DNA of 6,549 nucleotides from positions 1 to 6,549 of the forward strand of contig JADZFP010000381.1 of assembly GCA_020849825.1 (NCBI GenBank), given 5' to 3'. Shown here piece by piece: positions 1 through 6,549 of this stretch. The DNA is from Saprospiraceae bacterium. GTDB lineage: Bacteria; Bacteroidota; Bacteroidia; Chitinophagales; Saprospiraceae. The notes below the pieces were generated by a model. The model had not been told where the DNA came from, ran no database searches, and saw only the letters and a list, made by a program, of their open reading frames with translations. Made by a program: the position numbers and the translations under genes. Numbering within the stretch: the stretch's first letter is position 1; each line of letters starts with the position of its first letter.

Positions 1-104
1 AGCAAAGTGCGCAAAGAAAGAAGCCATGACTTCCTATCAAAAAACGCTGCGCCTCTGCGCCTCTGCGTGCAATAAAAAATACGCCCCCCTTTGCGCGCTT
101 TGCT
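1..104. repeat. Long-loop inverted repeat (16-bp arms), left end possibly cut by window edge
   Basis: The word agcaaagtgcgcaaag at 1-16 is the reverse complement of ctttgcgcgctttgct at 89-104 at 15 of 16 positions; the single mismatch would be a G-U pair in RNA. The arms enclose 72 nt. That loop holds an 8-bp microrepeat, ctgcgcct, present about 2.75 times in tandem at 47-68, followed by an A-rich stretch (71-80). The pair lies just beyond the 3' end of the three-gene operon and could fold in its transcript, or be the ends of a small non-coding intergenic element. Position 1 is the window edge, so the left arm may extend further. No protein-coding potential is seen here. Confidence 0.6.
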
Positions 105-218
105 CCTTTGCGCTCTTCGCGTGAAATTCTCCCTGCGCGCCTCCTTTGCGCGCCTTACTCCTGTGCACCCTTCGCGTGAAATTCTCCCCGCCCCCCCGTT
201 GCGCCCTCCGCCTGAACC
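89..218. repeat. Imperfect tandem intergenic repeat, two 45-bp copies plus one decayed copy
   Basis: Positions 89-133 and 144-188 are 45-bp direct copies matching at 40 of 45 positions, with a period of 55 bp. Their last 19 bases, cttcgcgtgaaattctccc, are identical (115-133 and 170-188). A decayed third copy of the core lies at 199-218, matching 15 of 20 bases of 108-127. The 10-bp spacer between copies carries part of a further direct repeat: tgcgcgcct occurs at 134-142 and 147-155. Read on the minus strand the units contain GCGCAAAG and TTTCACGCGAAG words. Similar words are, from memory, common in dispersed intergenic repeats of many bacterial genomes; this was not searched. The cluster fills nearly all of the 230 bp downstream of the TPR gene, and I see no gene in it. 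Confidence 0.75.
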
Positions 219-230
219 ATCAAAACAGCC

Positions 231-1856
231 CTATTTTTTATACTTTTCCAACAGCTTCCGATAGCGGCGATTTTGTGCAAAACGCCCGTAGGGCTCCTCC
301 TGGCCGTTGATCGCCGATGCTTTCATCCCCTTTTGAAAGGCTTTTTCCAGGTAAAAGAAGAACAGTTCGTTCTGACCTTTCATCGCATACGCTTCTGCCA
401 GCGTGGCGTAGGGAAAACCCACCGTTGAATCGGCCAAAATGGCTCTTTGCGCATATACAATAGCCGAATCCTGCTGTCCCGACAGATTGAAACCCATAGA
501 CGTCAGGTTGAGAATCATCTGTTTCTGCTCTGCATTTTCCGAGTTGAACCGGATAGAAGTGCCTAATTGAATCGCGCGCTGATAATCGCCCTTTTGCAAA
601 CAAGCCTGCTGAGCCGAACGCACGGCAAAGCCGTTGTTGGGATCGAGCGCGGCGGCCTCGAACACGGCTTTGGTGGCCGTTTCATAGTCGCCCTCAACCA
701 GGCTGATGAATGCCCTTGCCAGGGTGCGCGTCAGTTCGACATCGCTTTTTTCAATCACTTCCCGGAGCAATTGTTTGCCACCTTCCACGTCGCCCCTGTT
801 CAGTTTGGCCTCTGCCCAGTTGATTTGCCAGCCATCGGTCCAGCCCACCAGTTCGGTCACCCTGGAATACGCGCGGTCCGCTTCGTCGTAGCGCTTTTCC
901 TGATTGAGCATATTGGCGCAGGCATTCCAGTACATCGCTTCATTGGGCGCCAGTTCAAGCGCTTTCTGCGCTTTATTTATGGCTTCGGCATTATTACCCT
1001 GTTTTTGAAAACACCAGGCTTGCCGCATCCAGGGCAGGGCGAAATCGGGTTTGATTCGCGCGGAGTGCTCAAACTTTTGCATCGCCTCCTCGTATTTGCC
1101 CTGATCTTCGAGCATTGCGCCCCATGCCAGATAAGCCCAATGCGCTTCCTGCGGGCGCCGCACCAGCATATCGCCCACCACTTTGATGCCTTCCTCGATC
1201 CGCATTTGCCGGTTGTAATAGATGGCCAGGCGGTAGGGATCGTAGTTGCCCAGGGCCTGTTCGCCAGCCCTGCGCAGCAAACGGCTCAAGGCAGGCCGCA
1301 GGCCGTCATTTATTTTTTCATAAAAAACAACCGGCTGGAACCCGGTCATGCGCAAAGTGAGCGACAGGGTGCTGTCGGCGAGGGTCACCTCTCCGCGTAT
1401 GACGTTGTTGGGGCGGCCGAACAATTCGCGCAATTGAAAAGCCACGCTCCGCAGCGAAACGCCAAAGCCCATGACGGCGACGTTGAGTTCGGGCATCTCG
1501 TCGCCCTGCATGTTCACCGAATCGGCTTTGACCGAGGCCGCGATTTCCTTGACCTTCAAAAACTCGTCCTGCGCCATGCGCGCCAGTACCTGTCCCTGAA
1601 AACCTGCTTCATCCAGCGCCTTGGGGACGGTAAATGCCTCGATCACATAGCCATCGCTGCGCAACAGACGCCAAATGAGTATCGCCGCAAACACGATCAG
1701 CGACAAAGTGCCGATCCGGAGCAACAGCGAAACCAGCGTGCCCAGCCAGCTTTCCGGCCGGCGGATATCGGTCAGCACGAGAATTTGACGGCCGAATTGA
1801 AGCATACGACGTGCCGGTTCGCGCAAGGAGAGGCGGCGTTTGGGTGTGGCGTTCAT
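231..1856 (-). CDS. Membrane-anchored tetratricopeptide-repeat protein
   Basis: This is a 541-residue protein, third in the kinase-regulator transcription unit. The N-terminus is Arg-rich (residues 7-33) and is followed by one hydrophobic segment at about 41-63, so a signal anchor with the remainder outside the cytoplasm is likely. Residues about 70-215 form a separate non-TPR region (VIEAFTVPKALDEAGFQGQV, later a YDPYRLAIYY stretch). It resembles, from memory, a region preceding TPRs in a family of membrane TPR proteins. From about 238 to 512 there are roughly eight 34-residue helical repeats. The clearest are 238-271, 272-305 and 306-339, with the W/L-G-Y-A-P pattern, for example DQGKYEEAMQKFEHSARIKP. 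The C-terminal tail (about 517-541) ends in a Lys/Arg-rich RYRKLLEKYKK. TPR domains scaffold protein contacts; no catalytic motif is visible. The ATG lies 43 bp after the regulator stop, with no clear Shine-Dalgarno, which is normal for Bacteroidota. The role is unknown; a periplasmic partner of the sensor is an inference. Confidence 0.88.
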   Translation of the reverse strand: MNATPKRRLSLREPARRMLQFGRQILVLTDIRRPESWLGTLVSLLLRIGTLSLIVFAAILIWRLLRSDGYVIEAFTVPKALDEAGFQGQVLARMAQDEFLKVKEIAASVKADSVNMQGDEMPELNVAVMGFGVSLRSVAFQLRELFGRPNNVIRGEVTLADSTLSLTLRMTGFQPVVFYEKINDGLRPALSRLLRRAGEQALGNYDPYRLAIYYNRQMRIEEGIKVVGDMLVRRPQEAHWAYLAWGAMLEDQGKYEEAMQKFEHSARIKPDFALPWMRQAWCFQKQGNNAEAINKAQKALELAPNEAMYWNACANMLNQEKRYDEADRAYSRVTELVGWTDGWQINWAEAKLNRGDVEGGKQLLREVIEKSDVELTRTLARAFISLVEGDYETATKAVFEAAALDPNNGFAVRSAQQACLQKGDYQRAIQLGTSIRFNSENAEQKQMILNLTSMGFNLSGQQDSAIVYAQRAILADSTVGFPYATLAEAYAMKGQNELFFFYLEKAFQKGMKASAINGQEEPYGRFAQNRRYRKLLEKYKK

Positions 1857-1899
1857 TGAAGCGGTAATTTTGTTTTACGGGGTAAAAATAGAAAACCCG

Positions 1900-2640
1900 C
1901 TATCGAAGTTGCTGCACAACTTCCTCCTTGCGCCGCCGCGACACTTCCACACGGCTGCTGTCGCGCATCACCAAAAATCCTTCATGATCGAGATAGGAAA
2001 CATGCACCCGATTGACCAAATGCGATTTGTGCGTGCGTACAAAGCCCTGATCTGTAAGCAATGCTTCGTATTCGCCCAAACTTTTTGACGCCAGATGAGA
2101 GCGCTTGTCGCTCAGGTAAATTTTAGTATAACTGCCCAGCGCCTCCAGTCGGACGATTTCTCCGGGAAGAAAAAAATACACTCCGTCTTTGGAAGGAATC
2201 GCCAGCCGGAACTGGTTGGGGTCGGTTGCAGAGAGGTTGTTGTACACATTGCGCAGTTGTTCGGTCTGGAAACTCAGCTCTTCCCGGTGTTCCTGAAAGC
2301 GCTGCACGGCGTTGAGCAATTCCTGCAAATCGACCGGTTTGAGCAGGTAGTCGAAAGCGCTGAAACGCAATGCCTGCAGGGTGTACTCCTGATAGGCCGT
2401 GGTGAAAATAATTTTGAAACGTTTGTGCCGTATTTGTTTCAGTACCTCGAAGCCGTCGAGATAGGGCATGCGGATATCGAGAAAGAGCAGATCGGGTTGA
2501 AACTCGTGGATCATCTGCGCGGCCTGCCGGGCGTCGTTGCAGCACCGGACGCGTTCGATGGCCGGCACGAAGCGTTCGATCATCAGTTGCAGGATATCGG
2601 AGGCGCGTTGTTCGTCGTCGATAATAAGGGCGGAGAGCAT
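1900..2640 (-). CDS. LytTR-family DNA-binding response regulator
   Basis: This 246-residue cytoplasmic response regulator is a normal length for the LytR/AlgR class. The receiver domain spans about 3-116. It has the acidic pair D8/D9, the phospho-acceptor D55 in LLFLDIRMP, the switch Thr at 80-81 (IIFTTAY) and the conserved K101 in FDYLLKPVD, so it looks phosphorylation-competent. A short linker (about 117-142) leads to a LytTR DNA-binding domain at about 145-245, with the typical core around EIVRLEALGSYTKIYL and the late motif FVRTHKSHLVN. By family knowledge, LytTR domains bind pairs of 9-bp direct repeats as dimers. The gene begins 20 bp after the kinase stop and is almost certainly co-transcribed with it as the cognate partner. 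The ATG start puts the first beta-strand (ALIIDDE) right at the N-terminus, so it is well placed. Target genes cannot be read from the window. Confidence 0.95.
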   Translation of the reverse strand: MLSALIIDDEQRASDILQLMIERFVPAIERVRCCNDARQAAQMIHEFQPDLLFLDIRMPYLDGFEVLKQIRHKRFKIIFTTAYQEYTLQALRFSAFDYLLKPVDLQELLNAVQRFQEHREELSFQTEQLRNVYNNLSATDPNQFRLAIPSKDGVYFFLPGEIVRLEALGSYTKIYLSDKRSHLASKSLGEYEALLTDQGFVRTHKSHLVNRVHVSYLDHEGFLVMRDSSRVEVSRRRKEEVVQQLR

Positions 2641-2660
2641 AGGCAGGGCAGTTGGGCTGC

Positions 2661-5600
2661 TTAATGTAAAACGATTTGAACCCGGGTTCCGGCTGGCCGG
2701 CTGTCGGTATCGTACAGGTCGATGATATCGAGCGTGTTGTTCTGCCGATGGCGCTGGTTCAGCGTTTTGAGCCGTTCGAGGCTGACGCTCAAGCCCTTGC
2801 CGGTATGCGGCGTCGATGGTTCAAACGTGCGGGCGGCTTCGCGGCCGATACCATTGTCTTCGATTGTGCAAACCAGGGCTTCCTCGGGATTGGTTTTGAA
2901 ACTGACGTGCAGTACCCGGCGCCCTTCGCGGTGCAGCAGCCCGTGCCAGATGGCATTTTCCACAAAAGGCTGGATGAGCAAGGTGGGCACCCGGTAATCG
3001 TCCTGGTCGAGCCCCGGTTCGCACACGACGGCATATTCGAACGTGTCGTCGAAGCGCAGCGATTCGAGGTCGAGATACAGGCGCAGCACATCCAACTCTT
3101 CGCGCAGCGACACCCAGTCGCGGTCGCTGTAGGTGAGCACCAGACGGAGCAGTTTGGAGAATTTGGACAAATAAAGCGCCGCCCCGTCGCCGTTGCCGCT
3201 GAGGGTCATTTGCTGTATGGAATTGAGGGCATTGAACAAAAAATGCGGATTCATTTGCAGCCGCATGCTTTGCAAACGGGCTTCTGCAGCCTTGCGCTGA
3301 TTGTCGACGGCCACCAGGAGCGCCTGCCGGCGGTCTTCTTCCGTGCGGGCGAGGGCGATTTTGTTGCTGCACAAGGCTGCAATGGCCGTCAGCAGTTGCA
3401 GGTGCCAGGGGGTGTAAAAATTGGGGCGCGAATGTTCGGTATCGATCACGCCGATCACCCTGCCTTCTTCCAGAATGGGCACCGCCAGCTCGGAGCGCCG
3501 CGCGGCATCGTCGACGATGTAACGCGCATCGAGCCGGGTGTCGGCAATCAGTTCGGGTTCGCCGCTTTGGGCCACTGCCCCGACGATCCCCTGGCCCAGC
3601 GGTATTTCGATGGGATTGACAATCTGTTGATTACCCGTCGACTTTTGTCCCCAGGCGGCTTTTTGCACCAGGGCTCTCCGGGTTTCGTCGAGCAGGTAAA
3701 TCACGCAGTCTTCAAAACCCAGTCGGGAGATGCACTGCTGCGCCACATCCCACAAAGCTTCGTCGACCGTCACTTTGGCGCTGATGGAGCGGCTGAAAAA
3801 GTTGACCACCTGTTCGGTTTCCAGTTGGTATTGCAGGGCTGTGTTTTTCAGCGCGGCCATTTCCAGTTCTTCCTGCTGGCGTTTTTTCAGGCGGTTTTCG
3901 CGGTAGCGCACCCAGGCCCAGAGCAGAAGTGCGAGGGTGGCCAGTATGGCAATCTGAAAAGGCCAGCTTTGCCAAAAAGGCGGCAACACGGTAAACGCCA
4001 GCGGGTGAGCGGCCTTGTACCAGGTTTGTCCGGTAAGCGAGGCTTCCACTTCCAGGCGGTAATCGCCCGGGGGCAGTTTATTGAGTCGCAGGTTGTTGCT
4101 CAGGCCCAGCGGCGCCCAGTTGGCCGATTGTCCCCAGAGCCGGTAGCGGTATTGAACTTTTGCCGCATTGTTAAAATACGGCGCAGCGAGCTCGACCGTA
4201 AGCGTATTGTACCGAAACCCGAGCTCGAAGGGCTGGCTGGGGGCGTACAGCACACTGTCGCCGTCGTTGATCCGTACCCTGGCGATACTGACCGACAGCG
4301 GGCGGTCTTCCAGGGGTATTTTTTCGGGAAAGAAATAATTGAGCCCATTGATGCCGCCCATCACTACCATTCCACTGCTCAGCCTCAAATAACTGCAGCC
4401 ATGGAAAACCGGACTTTGCAGGTTGTCGGCAAAATCGAATTTTCGAAAAACCGTCAGGGGAGGGTCGGCCAGAAACAAGCCGTCCAACGTACCGAGCCAG
4501 GCCCTGCCGAGGCTGTCGCGAAACACCACGGTAACGCCCACGCCCTCCGCAGGCGAATCGATCATTTCGACGGGATTTTGCGGCTGATCGGCCCGGATAC
4601 GCCGCAACCCCTCGCTGGTACCGATCAGAAAAGTGTTCTGGTCGTCTTGCCAGATACTGATAACGGTGGGCATTTTTTGTTGATAAAATGATTGTCCAGA
4701 CGGGTCGATCCCATACAGCCCGGCATGCGTGCCCACCCAAAGCCGGCCCTGCGCATCTTCGTATGCCACGTTTGAGTTGGTGCGTTCGCCGGGAAAATCG
4801 AGAAAATCGAGTCGATAATCGGGCGCTTTGATGCGATACACGTGAAACCGCCCGCAGACAATGATGTCTTTGTTGCGCAACACGAGCAGGTGATCGATAA
4901 AATCGCGTTCAACGGCAATTCGGGCGCTGTCGCTGGCATATACCGGCCGGCGGTAACGTTCCGTACGCGGATCGAACAACCACACGCCCTTGTCGGTGGG
5001 ACCGAGCACGACGTAGCGACCGTCCCAGCCGATTCCCCTTACACTACCGTGTGCCAGGCGGTCTGTGGCGCCTTCGAGCGGTTTGTGGGAACGGATATCG
5101 CCCGTTGTCAGGTCGAGGCAGTTAAAGCCGTCGCCACCGCCAAACCAGAGTTGCTGCCGGTCGTCTTCGGCAAAACCGACCACCCTGTTGTTCCACTGGC
5201 GCGGGGCTTCATAGTGGTAGTTGCGCAGGAGTCCGATACTTTTCTGAACGGCCGTAAAAGCCACCACCTGATTGACGCTGTGTGCCCAGGCCGTGCCGTC
5301 GGGTTCGAGAAACAGCCGGAACAGGGCATCCTCGTACTCCAGGGGCTTCCCGCCCGCCAGGATGCGTTCCCTGCGAAAAGTATCCGTTCGCAAATCATAA
5401 ATCATGATCCCCAAGCGGGTCGTCATCAGGAAACGATCCCCTCCCAGCGGCTCGACGCCCATGATGCCCAGGTAACGGCGGGTTGCATGCAGGCCGTACG
5501 CCCGCGCATCGATAGGTGTCACCTTGCCCCGGGCGAAGTCGTACCAATACGTTGTGGAACCATAGTCGGACAAAGCCACCAAATCAGGAGTAAGTGCTTG

Positions 5601-6203
5601 AAAATAAGGGATTTCATGAGCGACCGGCAGGGTGCGGGTTTCTCCGCTCAGCACGTTGACGGCGTGCAGGGCTTGGGGGCCCGGATAAAAAATGACGGTT
5701 CCGCAGGTATCGAAACGGGCGTAATTGGCGCTGAAAGGCACAGGGATATTTTTCAACAATGTCTCAAAACGACCGGTTTCGGGGCGCAAGGCTGAAATAC
5801 CGGTCGTCGTAAGTATGCACAAGGGCTGCCCTTTTAGTTGAAATACGGCCCTGGGCCGGCTGCCGCCGCTGGTATCGAGCCCTATCTCCACGAATCGGTC
5901 GAAATCCGTATCCAGCCGCCACAACTTTTGCCCCGATAAAACCCAAATCCGGTTTTCAGCGTCACAAATGGCTTGCGCAAGGTTTTTTTCAAATCGGTAT
6001 TTCCGCAACTCGCGCCCATCGAAGCGCTGCAGGGAGTTGGCTGCCATAACCCAAAGAAACTGTTGCCGGTCTTTGAAAATATCGCTGATGCCGCCCCCGC
6101 CGATGCCTTGCTCCGGACCAAATACCTGCGCATTGTAGCGGGGCAATTGCCCGTACATACAGAGTGAAGACAGCAAAAAGAGCAATACGGCGTAATTTTT
6201 CAC
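2661..6203 (-). CDS. Propeller-Y_Y_Y-GAF sensor histidine kinase (LytS-type transmitter)
   Basis: This is an 1180-residue inner-membrane sensor kinase. A signal peptide (about 1-18, cut near MYG-Q) leads into roughly 600 residues of Reg_prop-like repeats, about 12-14 blades, consistent with two seven-bladed propellers. Clear units are near 39-63, 341-368, 478-503, 514-539, 557-581 and 602-629, each with a D..G/Q.LW.G...GL pattern. A Y_Y_Y domain follows (about 655-738), then one membrane span (about 745-765) and a coiled coil (about 768-800). Next are a GAF domain (about 805-955; GIVGAVAQSGEPELIADT, RSELAVPI, GVIDTEH) and a second short coiled coil. The PF06580 transmitter has H987 in MNPHFLFNALNSI. 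The ATPase domain has the N-box PFVENAIWHG (N1083), the G1 box EDNGIG (1115-1120) and the G2 box GKGLSVSLERL. All catalytic motifs are intact. The start is GTG: an in-frame TGA three codons upstream (6210-6212) excludes any longer form, and the signal peptide begins at once. The GAF insertion is the unusual part. The ligand is unknown. Confidence 0.95.
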   Translation of the reverse strand: MKNYAVLLFLLSSLCMYGQLPRYNAQVFGPEQGIGGGGISDIFKDRQQFLWVMAANSLQRFDGRELRKYRFEKNLAQAICDAENRIWVLSGQKLWRLDTDFDRFVEIGLDTSGGSRPRAVFQLKGQPLCILTTTGISALRPETGRFETLLKNIPVPFSANYARFDTCGTVIFYPGPQALHAVNVLSGETRTLPVAHEIPYFQALTPDLVALSDYGSTTYWYDFARGKVTPIDARAYGLHATRRYLGIMGVEPLGGDRFLMTTRLGIMIYDLRTDTFRRERILAGGKPLEYEDALFRLFLEPDGTAWAHSVNQVVAFTAVQKSIGLLRNYHYEAPRQWNNRVVGFAEDDRQQLWFGGGDGFNCLDLTTGDIRSHKPLEGATDRLAHGSVRGIGWDGRYVVLGPTDKGVWLFDPRTERYRRPVYASDSARIAVERDFIDHLLVLRNKDIIVCGRFHVYRIKAPDYRLDFLDFPGERTNSNVAYEDAQGRLWVGTHAGLYGIDPSGQSFYQQKMPTVISIWQDDQNTFLIGTSEGLRRIRADQPQNPVEMIDSPAEGVGVTVVFRDSLGRAWLGTLDGLFLADPPLTVFRKFDFADNLQSPVFHGCSYLRLSSGMVVMGGINGLNYFFPEKIPLEDRPLSVSIARVRINDGDSVLYAPSQPFELGFRYNTLTVELAAPYFNNAAKVQYRYRLWGQSANWAPLGLSNNLRLNKLPPGDYRLEVEASLTGQTWYKAAHPLAFTVLPPFWQSWPFQIAILATLALLLWAWVRYRENRLKKRQQEELEMAALKNTALQYQLETEQVVNFFSRSISAKVTVDEALWDVAQQCISRLGFEDCVIYLLDETRRALVQKAAWGQKSTGNQQIVNPIEIPLGQGIVGAVAQSGEPELIADTRLDARYIVDDAARRSELAVPILEEGRVIGVIDTEHSRPNFYTPWHLQLLTAIAALCSNKIALARTEEDRRQALLVAVDNQRKAAEARLQSMRLQMNPHFLFNALNSIQQMTLSGNGDGAALYLSKFSKLLRLVLTYSDRDWVSLREELDVLRLYLDLESLRFDDTFEYAVVCEPGLDQDDYRVPTLLIQPFVENAIWHGLLHREGRRVLHVSFKTNPEEALVCTIEDNGIGREAARTFEPSTPHTGKGLSVSLERLKTLNQRHRQNNTLDIIDLYDTDSRPAGTRVQIVLH

Positions 6204-6229
6204 ATCATGTCAAAAAATGGCCCAGCGGC

Positions 6230-6242
6230 GAAAATTAACGGT
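6230..6242 (-). promoter_or_regulatory. Candidate -7 element overlapping a single LytTR-like half-site
   Basis: On the minus strand TAATTTTC (6230-6237) matches the Bacteroidota -7 consensus TAnnTTTG at five of six fixed positions. It would leave a leader of roughly 20 nt before the kinase GTG. No convincing -33 TTG is present at the expected distance, so this is weak. Overlapping it, ACCGTTAAT (6234-6242) fits the nine-position LytTR-box consensus [TA][AC][CA]GTTN[AG][TG] completely. A true site needs a second copy about one helical turn apart in phase (12-13 bp spacer), and I find none on either side. Autoregulation by the downstream regulator is therefore only a possibility. Confidence 0.22.
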
Positions 6243-6257
6243 ATTCTTCGGGAAAGA

Positions 6258-6283
6258 CCGGGGCGATGTATGGTCCGCCCCGG
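6258..6283 (-). terminator. GC-rich stem-loop between the beta-barrel gene and the kinase operon
   Basis: A perfect 8-bp inverted repeat, ccggggcg at 6258-6265 and cgccccgg at 6276-6283, encloses a 10-nt loop. It lies 60 bp after the beta-barrel stop codon and 54 bp before the kinase start. On the minus strand the stem is followed only by TCTTTCCC, a poor U-tract. It is either a weak intrinsic terminator for the upstream gene or a structure in the kinase leader. The pairing is certain; the terminator function is an inference. Confidence 0.4.
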
Positions 6284-6312
6284 CCAACCCGCAGCACAAC
6301 AGGCTTTCGGCA

Positions 6313-6326
6313 TTACAGCGATGTAA
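6313..6326. other. Short perfect dyad in the intergenic region
   Basis: TTACA at 6313-6317 and TGTAA at 6322-6326 form a perfect 5-bp dyad with a 4-nt centre, 17 bp past the beta-barrel stop. It could be a small RNA hairpin at the 3' end of that transcript, or a symmetric protein-binding site. The dyad is short enough to arise by chance. Confidence 0.2.
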
Positions 6327-6343
6327 CCCGACACAAAGTTGTC

Positions 6344-6549
6344 TTAACGGCCGCTGTTGACCGTATACAAATAACCAAAAATCAGTCCAAGGGTACGCAT
6401 CCGGGTGGTGGTGCCGTCCCGGAAAATATCGAGGTCTTTGAGTCCCTGCGTCCAGCGCAACTCGGCAAAGGCCCGGCCGGGGCCCGCCTTGACAGTAGCC
6501 CCGGCGCCCAGTTGCAAACCCAGGTCGCTGCGCGTAAAGTCGTCGTAAT
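6344..6549 (-). CDS. C-terminal end of an outer-membrane beta-barrel protein (partial)
   Basis: The last 67 residues of a protein are visible, ending in TAA at 6344-6346; the rest lies beyond position 6549. The readable frame starts at 6547. The text alternates hydrophobic and polar residues in amphipathic strands separated by short turns: DLGLQLGAGATVKAGPG, then RAFAELRWTQGLKDLD, then TRMRTLGLIFGYLYTV. This fits the last three strands of a small porin-like barrel of the OMP_b-brl (PorT-type) class, common in Bacteroidota. It has a strongly amphipathic final strand but carries a short NSGR tail after it. It is separated from the kinase gene by 140 bp with its own structure, so it is probably a separate transcription unit. 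The first two bases of the minus strand (6548-6549) belong to an incomplete codon. The family call from so short a piece is tentative. Confidence 0.72.
   Translation of the reverse strand, partial: YDDFTRSDLGLQLGAGATVKAGPGRAFAELRWTQGLKDLDIFRDGTTTRMRTLGLIFGYLYTVNSGR

Noticed and set aside
39..88. Rho-independent terminator of the TPR transcript
   Set aside because: T-runs exist on the minus strand (71-80 and 39-44), but no adequate GC stem lies directly before either one; the only strong pairing has a 72-nt loop.
47..218. CRISPR-like array
   Set aside because: Repeat units are imperfect, have different lengths and uneven spacing (55 then 36 bp), and the spacers are themselves repeat-like and too short (10 bp). 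No cas gene is present.
567..1859. 430-residue open frame on the plus strand
   Set aside because: It is antisense to the TPR gene. Its translation is His/Phe/Gln-rich with no domain pattern, while the minus-strand frame has clear TPRs and a membrane anchor.
2676..4691. 671-residue open frame on the plus strand
   Set aside because: It is antisense to the kinase. The opposite strand encodes the intact membrane span, GAF, histidine kinase and ATPase motifs; the plus frame is open because of GC-rich codon use.
4842..5795. 317-residue open frame on the plus strand
   Set aside because: It is antisense to the propeller region of the kinase and shows no recognisable protein pattern.
6141..6203. Lipoprotein signal in the kinase N-terminus (Cys15)
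   Set aside because: The residues before the cysteine (SSL-C) do not fit a lipobox, and a sensor with an internal membrane span fits an ordinary cleaved signal peptide better.

Overview
The window looks like a stretch of a Bacteroidota chromosome, perhaps a Saprospiria- or Cytophagales-like lineage. The phylum call rests on a giant periplasmic-propeller (Reg_prop/Y_Y_Y) sensor kinase of the LytS-type histidine kinase class next to a LytTR response regulator, an adjacent outer-membrane beta-barrel gene, and the lack of clear Shine-Dalgarno sequences before the starts. The genus-level guess is an inference and is weak.

All genes are on the minus strand, so transcription runs from high to low coordinates. 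First comes the 3' end of a beta-barrel outer membrane protein (6344-6549, cut by the window edge). A 140-bp intergenic region follows (6204-6343), with a strong GC-rich stem-loop, a small dyad, and a weak promoter candidate overlapping one LytTR-type half-site. Three closely spaced genes follow: a 1180-residue sensor histidine kinase (2661-6203, GTG start), a 246-residue LytTR response regulator (1900-2640, 20 bp downstream), and a 541-residue membrane-anchored TPR protein (231-1856, 43 bp further downstream). The last 230 bp (1-230) hold no gene. They are a cluster of direct and inverted repeats built from GCGCAAAG / TTTCACGCGAAG-type words.

The likely working model is a split two-component system. 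The predicted periplasmic double beta-propeller and Y_Y_Y domain, plus a cytoplasmic GAF domain, feed a LytS-type transmitter. This phosphorylates the LytTR regulator at Asp55, which would bind DNA as a dimer. The TPR protein is placed as a third member of the transcription unit. Its positive-inside pattern puts the TPR domain on the periplasmic side, the same side as the propeller, so it could be an accessory or output partner, though nothing in the sequence proves this. No mobile-element gene, RNA gene or CRISPR array was seen. The points most worth a second look are the repeat cluster at 1-218, the extra GAF module in the kinase, and the TPR protein with its separate N-terminal region.
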